This document shows, in pieces, positions 1 to 9,046 of a stretch of DNA of 64,000 nt. Under the pieces are notes generated by a model. It was not told the origin of the DNA. It ran no database searches and saw only the letters and a program-made list of their open reading frames with translations. Source of the DNA: Psychroflexus lacisalsi (lineage in GTDB: Bacteria > Bacteroidota > Bacteroidia > Flavobacteriales > Flavobacteriaceae); the NCBI RefSeq assembly GCF_020164495.1, contig NZ_JAIQYZ010000006.1, positions 84,733-148,732 of the forward strand, written 5' to 3'. Each line of letters opens with the position of its first letter. Position 1 is the stretch's first letter. The translations under genes and the position numbers were made by a program.

Positions 1-3000
1 TGCCTTGGTGTCTATATCGGTACTATTTTTCCCGGCACTAATCCTGATTTGTTTACCGATTTTGATATTTGGAATTATATCCAACCTTTGCTCATTTTCG
101 TTATTCCCAACATATTATTATACGGCGCCGTAGTTTTTGCCGTCGTGACCTTTTCCAGGAATATTTTTATAGGATTTATAAGTGTTCTGATATTGATTAC
201 GATTCAAAGTTTTGCCCAAAGCCTTACTGCAGATATCGACAATAAGACACTTTCTGCCCTCATCGATCCTCTTGGTGCTCAAGCTTTAGGTTTGGAAACT
301 GAATATTGGACGGTTTTTGAAAGAAATAATAATTCGCTTCCTTTTGAAGGTTATATCATTTACAACCGTTTGCTCTGGGCAGCCATTAGTATTTTGATTT
401 TTGCGTTTGTTTTTTTCAAATTCAAATTTAATCAGCAGGCCATTCAATTCAAACTTTTTAAAAGTAAAGCAGAGCGTGTAATTAAGCGAAATTTTGGAAG
501 CCTTGTTCGCATTAAATTACCCAATGTCGAAAAAGCCTATCATTTTAAGCATTGGTTAAAGATGGCGTGGAAACACAGCAATTTTGAAGCGAGGTATATT
601 TTCAAAAACTGGGTATTTATTTCATTTGCTATCGTGACTTTGATTATAACCTTATCTACGCTAGCAGTACGCACGCCTATTTACGGTACTTCAACCTATC
701 CCGTCACTCGAGAATTAATGCAGAACGCTTCAGGAGTAGTGAGTGGGTTTATAATTATCATCACCTTTCTTCTCGTGGGGATGCTGGTCAATAGAGCGAA
801 GAGCTCCAATATGAATCAGCTTGTGGATGTCACCCCTTTTCCCAACTGGTCGTTTCTACTGGCAAAATTCATTGCTATTTTCAAAATGCAGGCTTCTTTT
901 TACATTTTGGCATTGGTTTTAGCGGTAGGCGTTCAGGTTTACAATGAATATTACAAGCTGGAGTTGGATTTATACCTGTTTCAGTTTTTTGCCATCGATT
1001 ACCTAAGAGTACTGGCATGGACAGTGATGGCCTTTTTATTTCATTCACTCATCAAAAATCACATTGTCGGTTTTGTATCGCTTTTAGCATTTTTGATTTT
1101 ACTTGGCTTCTTTCCACAATTTGGCATCGAACAAAGTATTTTCAGATTTAATTCAGGCGGTGGTGCTACGTATTCTGATATGGTGGGTTATGGTCCAGGT
1201 TTAAAAGTCTTTTATGTCTACAGACTGTATTGGTTTGCTTTGGCAATCGTATTGTATGTCATTGCCATTCTATTTTACCGTCGAGGTGTTTCCTATTCTG
1301 CAAAGCAAAGAATAGAGCTTGCTCAGGAAAAAATGAACCCTCTATACAAATCAATTATTGCGGTTTGTTTAGTCATCTTTGTGGGAGTTGGCTCCTGGAT
1401 TTATTACAATGATAATGTCATCAATGAACGCCTTTCCGGAAACGAACGCGAACAACTTCAGGTGGATTATGAAAACCAATATAGTCATTTGAAAATGCTG
1501 AATTCACCTCGAATCACCAGCGTCAATGTTAATTTGGATTTGTTTCCAAACACTCGGGATTTTAAAGCTAAGGGTGAATTTATCTTAAAAAACAAAACCG
1601 AGCAGCCTGTAGATTCAATCTTAGTTAATCTAAGCGATGCTTACATTCAAAGCTATGCTTTAAATAAAAAAGGAAAGACTATTCTGAAAGATACAGTTTA
1701 CGACTTTGAGATTTTCAAATTTGATGAAAGTCTACTTCCAGGTGAAGAAGTGACATTCAGCTTCGACATGGAAAATAAACCCAATACCCTATTGAACAAC
1801 AATTCGCCTGTAAGAACCAACGGAACGTTCATCAACAATCGAATTTTTCCAAGTTTTGGGTATAGCGAAGGCTATGAAATATCAAATAACAAGACTAGAG
1901 AAAAATACAATCTTGAGCCTAAAGAGCGAATGATGTCGCCTTACGATTCTACGGCATTGGGTAATACCTACATATCAGATGACGCCGATTGGATTGATTT
2001 TGAGACGACGGTATCGACCTCCAAAGATCAAATTGCTGTAGCTCCAGGCTACCTTCAGGAAGAATGGATAGAAGGAGACAGAGCTTATTTCCATTATAAA
2101 ATGGATAAAAAAATATTAAATTTTTATGCGTTCAATTCAGCTAAATACGAAGTCTATGAAGACCAGTGGAACGATGTAAATATTCAGGTATTCTATCACA
2201 AACCTCATAATTATAACATAGAGCGAATGGTTTCTGCTACCAAGAAATCTTTGGACTACTATTCTGAAAATTTTAGCCCTTACCAATTCAAACAACTTCG
2301 AATTTTAGAATTTCCATTAACGTCCGGGTCTTTTGCACAATCCTTTGCCAATACGGTTCCATATTCTGAAGCCATTGGATTTATTGCTAAAGTGGATGAT
2401 GAAGATAACGAAAGCGTAGATTATCCTTTTAGTGTGACTTCTCATGAAGTTGCTCACCAGTGGTGGGCGCATCAAGTAATTGGTGCCGATGTACGTGGAG
2501 CCACTTTACTTTCTGAAAGTATGTCAGAATACAGTTCGCTAAAAGTCCTGGAAAAAGAATATGGCGCACAGCAGATGCGGGTATTCCTGAAAGATGCTTT
2601 GGATAAATACTTAAGAGGACGGCGTTTTGAAAGTCAGAAGGAATTGCCATTAATGCTGAATGAAAATCAGCAGTATATTCATTATAACAAAGGCTCTTTG
2701 GTACTTTACGCGATAAGCGATTATTTAGGGGAAGAGAAAATGAACTCTATTTTGAAATCTTATGTTGATAAAGTCGCTTTTCAGGAACCACCTTATACCA
2801 CCTCAGTGGAATTTGTAAGCCTTCTGAAAGAACGTTCGCCGGATTCACTTCAATACCTGATTAAAGATATGTTTGAAACCATAACGCTTTATGACAATCG
2901 AATGACTGAAGCAGCCTCCGATACTTTAGATAATGGAAAGTATGAAGTAACACTGAAAGCCTATGCCCAAAAGTACAGATCTTCTGAAAAAGGAGAGAAG

Positions 3001-3288
3001 ATCTTTTCCAATGCTGAAGGCGAAAGCATAAGGTTTGAGACTGAAAAAGACTCTTTAGAGTCGCTTCCGCTCCGGGATTATATTGAAATTGGAGTTTTTG
3101 GAGAGTCGGATGAAACAATTGATGGCGTTAAAAAGGAAAATGTATTGTACCTGAAAAAACATCTCATTTCTGAAATCAACAATGAATTCACCATTACTGT
3201 GGATGAGAAACCTACTGAAGTTGGCATCGATCCTTACAACAAATTGATAGATACGAATTCCGGAGATAATCGAATGAAGGTGGAGTAA
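1..3288 (+). CDS. ABC-2 permease / M1-family aminopeptidase fusion (5' partial)
   Basis: The reading frame is open from base 1, so the start lies upstream; a TTG at 49 is unlikely to be the real start. The N-terminal ~450 residues hold about a dozen hydrophobic segments of an ABC-2 type permease. The remainder is a periplasmic gluzincin aminopeptidase: the zinc motif HEVAHQWW is encoded at 2443-2466, followed by LLSES, which supplies the third-ligand Glu. The family in Bacteroidota is usually about 1200 residues, so roughly 100 N-terminal residues should be missing. The role is inferred: a transporter subunit coupled to peptide cleavage at the inner membrane, normally working with an ABC ATPase encoded just upstream, outside the window. 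Substrate unknown. Confidence 0.9.
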   Translation, partial: CLGVYIGTIFPGTNPDLFTDFDIWNYIQPLLIFVIPNILLYGAVVFAVVTFSRNIFIGFISVLILITIQSFAQSLTADIDNKTLSALIDPLGAQALGLETEYWTVFERNNNSLPFEGYIIYNRLLWAAISILIFAFVFFKFKFNQQAIQFKLFKSKAERVIKRNFGSLVRIKLPNVEKAYHFKHWLKMAWKHSNFEARYIFKNWVFISFAIVTLIITLSTLAVRTPIYGTSTYPVTRELMQNASGVVSGFIIIITFLLVGMLVNRAKSSNMNQLVDVTPFPNWSFLLAKFIAIFKMQASFYILALVLAVGVQVYNEYYKLELDLYLFQFFAIDYLRVLAWTVMAFLFHSLIKNHIVGFVSLLAFLILLGFFPQFGIEQSIFRFNSGGGATYSDMVGYGPGLKVFYVYRLYWFALAIVLYVIAILFYRRGVSYSAKQRIELAQEKMNPLYKSIIAVCLVIFVGVGSWIYYNDNVINERLSGNEREQLQVDYENQYSHLKMLNSPRITSVNVNLDLFPNTRDFKAKGEFILKNKTEQPVDSILVNLSDAYIQSYALNKKGKTILKDTVYDFEIFKFDESLLPGEEVTFSFDMENKPNTLLNNNSPVRTNGTFINNRIFPSFGYSEGYEISNNKTREKYNLEPKERMMSPYDSTALGNTYISDDADWIDFETTVSTSKDQIAVAPGYLQEEWIEGDRAYFHYKMDKKILNFYAFNSAKYEVYEDQWNDVNIQVFYHKPHNYNIERMVSATKKSLDYYSENFSPYQFKQLRILEFPLTSGSFAQSFANTVPYSEAIGFIAKVDDEDNESVDYPFSVTSHEVAHQWWAHQVIGADVRGATLLSESMSEYSSLKVLEKEYGAQQMRVFLKDALDKYLRGRRFESQKELPLMLNENQQYIHYNKGSLVLYAISDYLGEEKMNSILKSYVDKVAFQEPPYTTSVEFVSLLKERSPDSLQYLIKDMFETITLYDNRMTEAASDTLDNGKYEVTLKAYAQKYRSSEKGEKIFSNAEGESIRFETEKDSLESLPLRDYIEIGVFGESDETIDGVKKENVLYLKKHLISEINNEFTITVDEKPTEVGIDPYNKLIDTNSGDNRMKVE

Positions 3289-3323
3289 ATGTAAAAAGTA
3301 AGAAAAAAGAGAATAGAACAAAG

Positions 3324-3404
3324 ACTGGTCAACTGGTCAACTGGTCAACTGGTCAACTGGTCAACTGGTCAACTGGTCAACTGGTCAACTGGTCAACTGG
3401 TCAA
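3324..3404. repeat. 8-bp tandem repeat, about 10 copies
   Basis: The unit AACTGGTC is repeated nine times without a mismatch from 3331 to 3402, preceded by one copy lacking its first base (3324-3330). It lies in the spacer between two convergent genes. The unit length is not a multiple of three and no open frame uses it. Copy number is probably variable through replication slippage. Confidence 0.97.
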
Positions 3405-3521
3405 AAAATAAAATTCCAGATCTTGAAAAACTAACTTGAAATGGAAAGTTTGACATGTAAAATGCACAGTGAGTGAATGCGTGAGGGATAGAAGTGGAAA
3501 GCTCAGGATGTAAAGCTTTTT

Positions 3522-3577
3522 AAAAAATAAAGCCTAGTGAAGCGACCAAAGGAAGCTCTTACTAGGCTTTATTTTTT
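3522..3577. terminator. Long perfect hairpin, probable terminator
   Basis: Seventeen-base perfect arms (3522-3538 and 3561-3577) ending in A- and T-tracts enclose a 22-nt loop. The A/T flanks would allow termination on either strand. It lies about 230 bp after the permease/peptidase gene. Confidence 0.7.
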
Positions 3578-3596
3578 GAGCTTTACTGAACTGGCT

Positions 3597-3640
3597 TGAA
3601 GCGGATAGCCCGACCCCCAAAGCATTGGGGGGCACGCCCT
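3597..3640. repeat. GC-rich palindromic intergenic element (REP-like)
   Basis: A GC-rich block in an otherwise AT-rich spacer. Its core is CCCCCAA (3614-3620) and TTGGGGG (3625-3631) around a 4-nt loop, flanked by the half-sites AGCGGATAGCCCGA and GCACGCCCT. No second copy is present in this window; calling it a dispersed element rests on my recollection of similar blocks in flavobacterial spacers. Confidence 0.4.
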
Positions 3641-3647
3641 AAAAGCA

Positions 3648-3683
3648 AAAAAGCTTCTCGAGAAATTTCTTGAGAAGCTTTTT
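3648..3683 (-). terminator. Rho-independent-type terminator of the MarC operon
   Basis: Eighteen-base arms (3648-3665 and 3666-3683) with one G-U pair and no loop beyond the central AAATTT, bounded by A and T runs. It sits 20 bp past the stop codon of the minus-strand small membrane protein, so it should end that transcript. Confidence 0.7.
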
Positions 3684-3702
3684 AGTTCGGTCAAAATACC
3701 TT

Positions 3703-3903
3703 TTACTCGTAGTACTTTTCTTTCAGCTTTCTTGATAACAATAAAATAAAAAGTAAAACTATAATACACAGGCATACTAAAATTCCCAGAACACCTGTAA
3801 AACTCTTTTTATCTCCTACCAGATCATCTGGGTTCACAAGAGTCCCACTGAAAATCATTAGTCCAACTGATGAAAGCATTAAGAAATAAATAAAATACTT
3901 CAT
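3703..3903 (-). CDS. Small two-helix membrane protein, unknown function
   Basis: A 66-residue protein with a hydrophobic N-terminal segment (about residues 2-22) and a second one (about residues 38-58), joined by a short polar loop containing NPDDLVGDKK and ending in a basic tail (SRKLKEKYYE). It begins 6 bp after the stop of the MarC-family gene, so the two are probably co-transcribed. No catalytic motif is visible. It could be a signal-anchored or bitopic envelope protein. The function is not recognised; that it is a real gene is inferred from the operon spacing and the clear membrane pattern. Confidence 0.6.
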   Translation of the reverse strand: MKYFIYFLMLSSVGLMIFSGTLVNPDDLVGDKKSFTGVLGILVCLCIIVLLFILLLSRKLKEKYYE

Positions 3904-3909
3904 AAATTT

Positions 3910-4482
3910 TTAATTGAATAAACTCTGAATATTCGTTGCGAATAATTTTACCGCAATGGCCAGCAAAATTACGCCAAATATTTTCCTAATCACAGAAATC
4001 CCCTGATTTCCAAGAATTTTTTCTATTTTTTTGGATGACTTTAAGACAGCATAAACAACTATGACGTTCAAAATAATCGCAACAATGATATTTGGTGTAT
4101 CAAATTCAGATTTTAAAGACAAAATGGAAGTCATTGTCCCCGCACCAGCAATCAAAGGAAATGCTAAAGGAACAATAGCCGCAGTTTCAGGAGCGTCGTC
4201 TTTGTAAAGCTGTATCCCGAGAATCATTTCAATGGCCAGAAAAAAGATAATAAATGCTCCTGCCACGGCAAAAGAGTTCACATCGATACCGATCAAATTC
4301 AGAATGGTTTCTCCTACAAAAAGAAAAACAATCATCAAAATACACGCGACAATCGACGCTTTTTCGCTTTGGATATGACCTACTTTTTTTCTTAAGTCTA
4401 CAATAATAGGAATACTGCCTACAATATCTATCACAGCAAAAAGGATCATTCCTGCAGTGAAAATCTGTTTAAAATCGAACAT
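3910..4482 (-). CDS. MarC/UPF0056 family integral membrane protein
   Basis: About 190 residues with six hydrophobic segments, including the family-type stretches AVIDIVGSIPI near the N-terminus and PLAFPLIAGAGTMTSIL in the middle. MarC proteins were once linked to multiple antibiotic resistance, but the physiological substrate is not established. The start is placed at the ATG at 4482 (MFDFKQIF), because a longer frame to 4524 adds 14 polar residues not expected ahead of the first helix. It is the first gene of a two-gene operon with the small membrane protein at 3703-3903. Confidence 0.85.
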   Translation of the reverse strand: MFDFKQIFTAGMILFAVIDIVGSIPIIVDLRKKVGHIQSEKASIVACILMIVFLFVGETILNLIGIDVNSFAVAGAFIIFFLAIEMILGIQLYKDDAPETAAIVPLAFPLIAGAGTMTSILSLKSEFDTPNIIVAIILNVIVVYAVLKSSKKIEKILGNQGISVIRKIFGVILLAIAVKLFATNIQSLFN

Positions 4483-4610
4483 AATAGTCTTCTGTAATTT
4501 TTTGCAAAAGTACTTCTGATTCATGGATTGGCAATCTCATGAAATCTTGTGAACAACAATTTTTTGTTAAATATTTTATGCTGAATTCACCTTAGGAAGA
4601 GACTTTAAAT

Positions 4611-4644
4611 TTTGAGTTATAACTTCATAATTGAGTTAGCTTTG
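4611..4644 (+). promoter_or_regulatory. Bacteroidota-type promoter for the DUF3109 gene
   Basis: TTTG at 4611-4614 and TAGCTTTG at 4637-4644 match the -33 (TTTG) and -7 (TAnnTTTG) elements with a 22-bp spacer. The ATG at 4650 is only 5 bp further, which implies a very short or absent leader. Confidence 0.5.
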
Positions 4645-4649
4645 CGACC

Positions 4650-5219
4650 ATGATTAAAATTGACAAAACCCTTATTTCTGAATCGATTATAGATACAGAA
4701 TTTGCCTGTAACCTGTCAGCTTGTAAAGGCGAATGCTGCGTTGCTGGAGACGCGGGAGCACCACTGGATGAGCACGAGCTGGAAATCTTAAAAACGATTT
4801 ATCCCAAGGTGAAGCCCTATCTTAGAGCAGAAGGCATAGAAGCTATCGAGCAACAAGGCACTCATATCATGTCAGATTTTGATGAGCCAGAAACACCTCT
4901 GGTTGATGGAAAAGAATGTGCCTACGTCAATTTTACCGAAAACGGTACCGCACTTTGTGGCATCGAGTCGGCTTACCGTGCCGGCGATATCGATTTCAAA
5001 AAGCCTGTGTCCTGCGAACTTTATCCAATTCGAGTTCAAAAACTTTCAGAACTGCAAGCCGTCAATTACGATCGCTGGGATATTTGCAGCGATGCCTGTG
5101 ACTTAGGCAAAACCTTAAAAATGCCGGTCTACAAATTCACCAAAAACGCACTGATCAGAAAATTTGGGGACGATTGGTATGCCGAATTAGAGCAGCGAGC
5201 AAACGAAATCAATTCGTAG
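4650..5219 (+). CDS. DUF3109 family cysteine-rich protein
   Basis: A 189-residue soluble protein with an N-terminal cluster CNLSACKGECC and further cysteines in KECAYV, ALCGIE, VSCELYPI and WDICSDACD. This spacing is characteristic of DUF3109. The conserved cysteines suggest metal or Fe-S binding, related in style to YkgJ-type zinc/iron-chelating proteins, but no activity is known. It is a single gene with its own promoter immediately upstream, divergent from the MarC operon. No signal peptide is seen, so it is probably cytoplasmic. Confidence 0.85.
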   Translation: MIKIDKTLISESIIDTEFACNLSACKGECCVAGDAGAPLDEHELEILKTIYPKVKPYLRAEGIEAIEQQGTHIMSDFDEPETPLVDGKECAYVNFTENGTALCGIESAYRAGDIDFKKPVSCELYPIRVQKLSELQAVNYDRWDICSDACDLGKTLKMPVYKFTKNALIRKFGDDWYAELEQRANEINS

Positions 5220-5308
5220 CATTTCTAATTATTTTTAGAATTCAACAATTCACAAAATCGAAAATAATTAAAGGACCAAGTTCTTAACTGGTAAGCTTTT
5301 GAAGCGAT

Positions 5309-5329
5309 TGTGGATAACTTTGTGGATAA
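5309..5329 (+). promoter_or_regulatory. Two DnaA boxes upstream of nrdB
   Basis: Perfect TGTGGATAA nonamers occur at 5309-5317 and 5321-5329, direct repeats 12 bp apart. A possible -7 element TAACTTTG (5315-5322) overlaps both boxes, so bound DnaA could affect transcription of nrdBA. DnaA control of nrdAB is known in E. coli; here it is inferred from position. Confidence 0.6.
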
Positions 5330-5420
5330 CTTTCATTTGATTTTCAGGAAATTTCAGGCATTTATTTTCATATTTGTTTAGATCATAATGAAATAATAAA
5401 CCTCTCAAAATCATAACCCT

Positions 5421-6401
5421 ATGGCTCAGATGGAACCCATTCTAGAAGAAAATGAAAACAGATTTGTACTCTTCCCTATCAAACATCACGACATCTGGGA
5501 ATGGTATAAAAAATGTGAAGCGAGTTTCTGGACCGCAGAAGAAATTGATTTACACCAAGACCTTTCCGATTGGAAAAATAAACTGAGTGGTGATGAGCAG
5601 TATTTTATAAAACATATCCTTGCATTCTTCGCTGCATCCGATGGGATTGTCAATGAAAACCTGGCTGAAAACTTCGTCAACGAAGTTCAATATACAGAAG
5701 CCAAATTTTTCTACGGCTTCCAAATCATGATGGAAAATATCCATTCTGAAACTTATTCTTTATTGATCGATACTTACGTTGATGACGACAAAGAAAAAGA
5801 TCAGTTATTTAAAGCCATCGAGAATTTTCCAGCCATCAAGAAAAAAGCTGATTGGGCATTAAAATGGATAGAATCCGATTCCTTTGCTGAACGATTAATC
5901 GCTTTTGCTGCCGTAGAAGGCATCTTCTTTTCTGGAGCTTTTTGCTCAATCTTCTGGTTGAAGAAAAGAGGCTTGATGCCAGGACTTACCTTCTCCAACG
6001 AATTGATTTCTCGAGATGAGGGTGTGCACTGTGACTTTGCAGTTCACCTACATAATGAGCATTTGGTAAATAAAGTTTCAAAAGAACGCATTAGAGAGAT
6101 CATTGTGGATGCTCTAACTATTGAGAGAGAATTTGTGACTGAATCGCTTCCTGTAAGCTTGATTGGTATGAATTCTAACTTAATGACTCAGTACCTAGAA
6201 TTTGTAGCGGATAGACTTTTATTCGAATTGGGTTGTGATAAAGAATATGGAACGGCTAATCCTTTTGATTTTATGGATATGATTTCACTTCAGGGTAAAA
6301 CCAACTTCTTTGAGAAACGTGTTGGTGAATACCAGAAAGCAGGAGTCATGAACAAAAATAAAGAAGAAGACAGCAAAATTAGTTTCGACGCTGATTTCTA
6401 G
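5421..6401 (+). CDS. nrdB: Ribonucleoside-diphosphate reductase, class Ia small subunit (R2)
   Basis: A 326-residue ferritin-like R2 subunit that generates the tyrosyl radical used by NrdA to make dNDPs from NDPs in the cytoplasm. All diiron ligands can be read: D43 (AEEID), E105 and H108 (MMENIH), E166 (AVEG), E200 and H203 (RDEGVH). The radical tyrosine is Y112 (HSETYS). The length is normal for the eukaryote-like R2 branch common in Bacteroidota. It lies directly upstream of nrdA (84 bp), the reverse of the E. coli order. Two DnaA boxes precede it, suggesting replication-linked control. Confidence 0.97.
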   Translation: MAQMEPILEENENRFVLFPIKHHDIWEWYKKCEASFWTAEEIDLHQDLSDWKNKLSGDEQYFIKHILAFFAASDGIVNENLAENFVNEVQYTEAKFFYGFQIMMENIHSETYSLLIDTYVDDDKEKDQLFKAIENFPAIKKKADWALKWIESDSFAERLIAFAAVEGIFFSGAFCSIFWLKKRGLMPGLTFSNELISRDEGVHCDFAVHLHNEHLVNKVSKERIREIIVDALTIEREFVTESLPVSLIGMNSNLMTQYLEFVADRLLFELGCDKEYGTANPFDFMDMISLQGKTNFFEKRVGEYQKAGVMNKNKEEDSKISFDADF

Positions 6402-6485
6402 TTTTTTTTGAAATCCTAGCTTTTTAAAATTACGATTATTAACTACCTGGAGTCCTTGGGCTCTAAACTTCAAATACCACCTACT

Positions 6486-8933
6486 ATGTACGTTATCAAA
6501 AGAAATGGACAAAAAGAGCCTGTAATGTTCGACAAAATTACAGCACGAATTAAAAAACTTTGCTACGGATTGAACCCACTCGTGGAACCTCCCAAAGTCG
6601 CAATGCGTGTCATAGAAGGTCTTTATGATGGTGTAACCACAAGTGAACTCGATAATTTGGCTGCAGAGATCGCCGCAACAATGACCGTGAGTCATCCTGA
6701 TTATGCACAGTTAGCAGCTAGAATCTCGGTATCCAATCTTCACAAAAACACTAAAAAGACGTTTAGTGAGGTGATGACCGATCTTTATGAGTATGTGAAC
6801 CCACGTAATAATAAAAAGTCTCCACTTATTGCAGATGATGTTTACAAAATCATCAACGATAATAAAGAAGAAATTGATTCGAGAATTATCTACAGCAGGG
6901 ATTTCAATTACGATTATTTCGGATTTAAAACTTTGGAACGCTCTTACCTTTTAAAATTGAATGGTAAGATAGCAGAGCGTCCACAACATATGTTGATGCG
7001 AGTGTCTATAGGTATTCACGGTGAAGATTTAGAATCTGCCATGGAGACTTACGAGCTAATGTCTAAAAAATACTTTACTCACGCCACACCTACCTTATTT
7101 AATTCGGGAACACCGAAACCACAAATGTCTTCCTGTTTTTTGTTAACGATGAAAGACGATAGTATTGACGGTATTTATGATACTTTAAAGCAGACTGCCA
7201 AGATTTCTCAATCTGCAGGAGGTATCGGTTTATCGATACATAATATAAGAGCAACAGGCTCTTATATTGCCGGAACCAACGGAACATCAAATGGAATTGT
7301 TCCAATGCTTAAAGTATTCAATGATACTGCACGCTATGTAGACCAGGGTGGTGGAAAAAGAAAAGGCTCTTTTGCTATGTATGTAGAGCCCTGGCATGCG
7401 GATATCTTTAGCTTTTTGGACTTAAAGAAAAATCACGGAGCTGAAGAAATGAGAGCGCGTGATTTGTTCTACGCCATGTGGATTCCGGATCTTTTCATGA
7501 AGCGTGTGGAGGAAAATTCTACTTGGACACTGATGTGCCCTAATGAATGTCCTGATCTTTATAATATTCACGGGGATGAGTTTGATGAGTTATATCTAAA
7601 ATACGAAAGCGAAAACAAAGGTCGAAAAACCATTAAGGCGAGAGAACTATGGGAGAAAATCTTAGAATCTCAAATTGAAACAGGAACGCCTTATATGCTG
7701 TATAAAGATTCAGCTAACCGCAAGTCCAACCAGAAGAATCTTGGAACGATTCGTTCTTCTAACTTGTGTACGGAAATCATGGAATACACCAGTCCAGATG
7801 AAGTAGCTGTGTGTAATTTAGCATCCATTGCTTTACCAATGTTTGTCAAGAACGATAGTTTTGATCATAAAGAGCTTTATAAAATCACCAAGCAAGTCAT
7901 CAGAAACCTCAACAAGGTTATTGATAGAAATTACTATCCTGTAAAAGAAGCAGAAAACTCCAACATGCGTCACAGACCAGTTGGGCTCGGAATTCAAGGG
8001 TTGGCCGATGCATTTATCATGTTGAGAATGCCTTTTACTTCTGATGAGGCTAAGAAATTAAATCAAGATATTTTCGAAACTTTATATTTTGCCGCTGTAG
8101 AATCTTCTATGGAATTAGCAAAAGCTGAAGGTCCTTATTCTTCTTACGAAGGCTCGCCCATCAGTAAAGGAGAATTTCAATACAACCTTTGGGGATTAAA
8201 AGATAAAGACCTCAGCGGTCGCTGGGACTGGAGCAAACTGAGAGACAAAGTGATGAAACACGGTGTGCGTAATTCTTTATTGATGGCTCCAATGCCAACA
8301 GCTTCTACTTCTCAAATACTAGGTAACAATGAAGCTTTTGAACCTTATACCTCTAATATTTATACCAGACGTGTCCTATCCGGTGAATTCATTGTTGTGA
8401 ATAAACACTTATTGAAGGATCTTGTCGCTTTAGGTCTATGGAATGACGACGTAAAAGACGCGATCATGAGAGCAAATGGTTCTGTTCAAGGTATCGACAT
8501 CATTCCAGACGATATCAAAGAATTGTATAAAACGGTTTGGGAATTATCGATGAAAGATATCATAGATATGTCCAGACAACGTGGTTATTTCATAGATCAA
8601 TCACAGTCATTGAACTTGTTTATGGAAGGCGCTACGTTCGCCAAATTGACATCTATGCACTTCTATGCCTGGAAAAGCGGACTTAAAACAGGTATGTACT
8701 ACTTAAGAACAAAATCTGCCGTAGATGCGATTAAGTTTACACTGAAGAACGAAAAGAAAGAAAAACAAGTTCCTAGTGAAGTAGCTGAAAAAGCAGCAAA
8801 AACTTATCAGGAAGCACAAAGCCAACAAGTCAAAGTGTCTGATGATTCATCATTGAGCCCGAAAGAATTGAAAGCTTTGATCAAGCAATCTAAAGAATCT
8901 GAAGGCGATGATTGTCTGATGTGCGGATCTTAA
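6486..8933 (+). CDS. nrdA: Ribonucleoside-diphosphate reductase, class Ia large subunit (R1)
   Basis: An 815-residue catalytic subunit. An N-terminal ATP-cone (about residues 1-90, starting [12 protein letters not shown]) implies allosteric activity control by ATP/dATP. Active-site cysteines are C217 (SSCFLL) and C428 in NLCTEIMEY, which also supplies the N426 and E430 catalytic residues. The C-terminal tail ends in DDCLMCGS, the CxxC pair that is re-reduced by thioredoxin. The double tyrosine in TGMYYLRT is the radical-transfer relay. A TTG at 6456 would add ten residues; the ATG at 6486 matches the usual start of the family. It works with NrdB, encoded immediately upstream. Confidence 0.97.
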   Translation: MYVIKRNGQKEPVMFDKITARIKKLCYGLNPLVEPPKVAMRVIEGLYDGVTTSELDNLAAEIAATMTVSHPDYAQLAARISVSNLHKNTKKTFSEVMTDLYEYVNPRNNKKSPLIADDVYKIINDNKEEIDSRIIYSRDFNYDYFGFKTLERSYLLKLNGKIAERPQHMLMRVSIGIHGEDLESAMETYELMSKKYFTHATPTLFNSGTPKPQMSSCFLLTMKDDSIDGIYDTLKQTAKISQSAGGIGLSIHNIRATGSYIAGTNGTSNGIVPMLKVFNDTARYVDQGGGKRKGSFAMYVEPWHADIFSFLDLKKNHGAEEMRARDLFYAMWIPDLFMKRVEENSTWTLMCPNECPDLYNIHGDEFDELYLKYESENKGRKTIKARELWEKILESQIETGTPYMLYKDSANRKSNQKNLGTIRSSNLCTEIMEYTSPDEVAVCNLASIALPMFVKNDSFDHKELYKITKQVIRNLNKVIDRNYYPVKEAENSNMRHRPVGLGIQGLADAFIMLRMPFTSDEAKKLNQDIFETLYFAAVESSMELAKAEGPYSSYEGSPISKGEFQYNLWGLKDKDLSGRWDWSKLRDKVMKHGVRNSLLMAPMPTASTSQILGNNEAFEPYTSNIYTRRVLSGEFIVVNKHLLKDLVALGLWNDDVKDAIMRANGSVQGIDIIPDDIKELYKTVWELSMKDIIDMSRQRGYFIDQSQSLNLFMEGATFAKLTSMHFYAWKSGLKTGMYYLRTKSAVDAIKFTLKNEKKEKQVPSEVAEKAAKTYQEAQSQQVKVSDDSSLSPKELKALIKQSKESEGDDCLMCGS

Positions 8934-8952
8934 TATAAATTGGAATTAATTA

Positions 8953-8988
8953 TTAACCCCCGATAAATTCAAATTTATCGGGGGTTAA
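8953..8988. terminator. Strong terminator after nrdBA, convergent with the BlaR1-like gene
   Basis: Seventeen-base perfect arms TTAACCCCCGATAAATT (8953-8969) and its complement (8972-8988) leave a 2-nt gap, followed by a T-run. The palindrome lies between convergent genes and can serve both. Confidence 0.85.
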
Positions 8989-9046
8989 TTTTTGGGTGAT
9001 TTTGATATGGTGACTCCTTTGAACTCCTTTTAGCTAATAGAGATCA

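Noticed and set aside
3324..3404. Tandem repeat as a CRISPR array
   Set aside because: The repeats are 8 bp with no spacers, and no cas genes are nearby.
5421..5421. NrdR-type regulatory boxes upstream of nrdB
   Set aside because: No sequence resembling paired NrdR boxes was found; only the DnaA boxes are clear.
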